Shown here: piece by piece, positions 63,730 to 64,000 of the stretch
Position numbering within the stretch: position 1 is the first letter of the stretch
How the letters are laid out: the number at the start of each line of letters is the position of its first letter
Source: Spirosoma lacussanchae
GTDB lineage: Bacteria; Bacteroidota; Bacteroidia; Cytophagales; Spirosomataceae
NCBI RefSeq assembly: GCF_005870035.1
Contig: NZ_SWJG01000001.1
Location: 2,095,639-2,159,638 of the forward strand
Direction: 5' to 3'
Length of the DNA stretch: 64,000 nt
Made by a program: the position numbers and the translations under genes
Notes under the pieces: model-generated
What the model was told of the DNA's origin: nothing
Seen by the model: the letters and a program-made list of their open reading frames with translations, nothing else
Databases searched by the model: none

Positions 63730-64000
63730 TTATGGTGCCGCGGTCACGGGACTAGGAGCATAATTTTTTACAGGAATAAAGACAACCCGCCCGGCTACCG
63801 GGAAATGCGTTTCTGTTATGGGTTGGCCCAGGCGTCGGTAAAACTCAGCTACCTGGTCCGGCGTCAGTAAGTCGGGGTAGAGATTGATACCGGCGAAGTT
63901 ATTCTTCTGCAGAAAATCGATAAAAAAGCGCCAGTCTGCTTGGGTAAATGACCTGCCCGGGGTTAGCAGCCGGGGCCAGCCATCGCGCAGAAAGGGCTGA
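63730..64000 (-). CDS. Partial hypothetical gene at the window edge
   Basis: The minus strand encodes the last 89 codons of a gene whose start is outside the window; stop TAA at 63730-63732. Visible parts are FTQADWRFFIDFLQKNNFAG, INLYPDLLTPDQVAEFYRRL and RVVFIPVKNYAP. The absence of stops and the codon use suggest that it is real, but no family is recognised. It ends 109 bp before the S8 protease start and may be in the same operon. Confidence 0.55.
   Translation of the reverse strand, partial: QPFLRDGWPRLLTPGRSFTQADWRFFIDFLQKNNFAGINLYPDLLTPDQVAEFYRRLGQPITETHFPVAGRVVFIPVKNYAPSPVTAAP

Noticed and set aside
1-64000. CRISPR array, prophage, integrase or toxin-antitoxin module
   Set aside because: No regularly spaced repeats, no integrase or phage structural genes and no recognisable toxin pair were seen anywhere in the window.

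Overview
The window looks like chromosomal DNA of a Bacteroidota bacterium, most likely Cytophagales and close to Spirosoma (family Spirosomaceae). The signs are: a SusC/SusD pair, an Oar-type and another TonB-dependent receptor, a type IX secretion C-terminal domain on a secreted metalloprotease, a short 287-residue RpoD without region 1.1, several promoters of the Bacteroidota form TTG-N19-21-TAnnTTTG, a prokaryotic HU-CCDC81/SPOR protein, and weak Shine-Dalgarno sequences. The genus is an inference; no rRNA is present.

Layout. 0-2.3 kb: alanine aminotransferase (alaA) and a LOG-family protein. 2.5-4.6 kb: a minus-strand SDR/DoxX-like/AraC cassette. 4.9-14.5 kb: dnaB, phoH, a secreted M43-type metalloprotease, an acetyltransferase overlapping comEC, a Spy-like protein, then TetR and an ABC1 kinase. 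14.8-19.0 kb: a glycerophosphodiesterase and an Oar-like receptor. 19.6-21.9 kb: a kup potassium transporter broken by a 20-bp tandem duplication, and a transposase remnant. 22.0-24.3 kb: dCMP deaminase, AcpH and holA. 24.4-29.9 kb: a TonB receptor with a small lipoprotein, a hypothetical protein and a Wzi-like protein. 29.9-36.6 kb: two small proteins, tRNA-Met(CAT), a START-like protein, LptF, rpsO, pnp and rpoD. 36.7-42.7 kb: a minus-strand unit of a long TPR protein, an outer-membrane barrel and an HU-CCDC81/SPOR membrane protein. 42.9-47.9 kb: an M61 peptidase and a GEVED/FN3 metalloprotease. 48.1-56.0 kb: a sulfur-assimilation cluster (cysN, cysD, cysH, a nonsense-mutated Gfo/Idh/MocA gene, metZ, a TauE/SafE permease), with a DUF819 permease upstream. 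56.1-60.6 kb: SusC/SusD. 60.6-64 kb: an AT-rich mosaic of gene remnants beside an intact S8 protease lipoprotein.

How the genes work together. The sulfur genes form one co-directional run from a strong candidate promoter near 54.77 kb. They cover sulfate activation (CysDN), reduction of adenylylsulfate (CysH) and sulfur transfer to homoserine (MetZ), with TauE/SafE and perhaps DUF819 moving sulfur oxyanions. rpsO-pnp-rpoD is a housekeeping block. The TPR/barrel/HU-SPOR unit probably links the cell envelope to the nucleoid or the division machinery, but its function is not established.

The most notable signals are signs of recent or slow gene decay: the kup tandem duplication, an amber codon in the Gfo/Idh/MocA gene, a transposase fragment with an internal stop, and a partial S8 protease duplication next to a frame holding several in-frame stops. 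No CRISPR array, prophage, recognisable toxin-antitoxin pair or complete insertion sequence was found. I did not find a convincing wholly new system. The best candidate for further work is the TPR/barrel/HU-CCDC81-SPOR unit.
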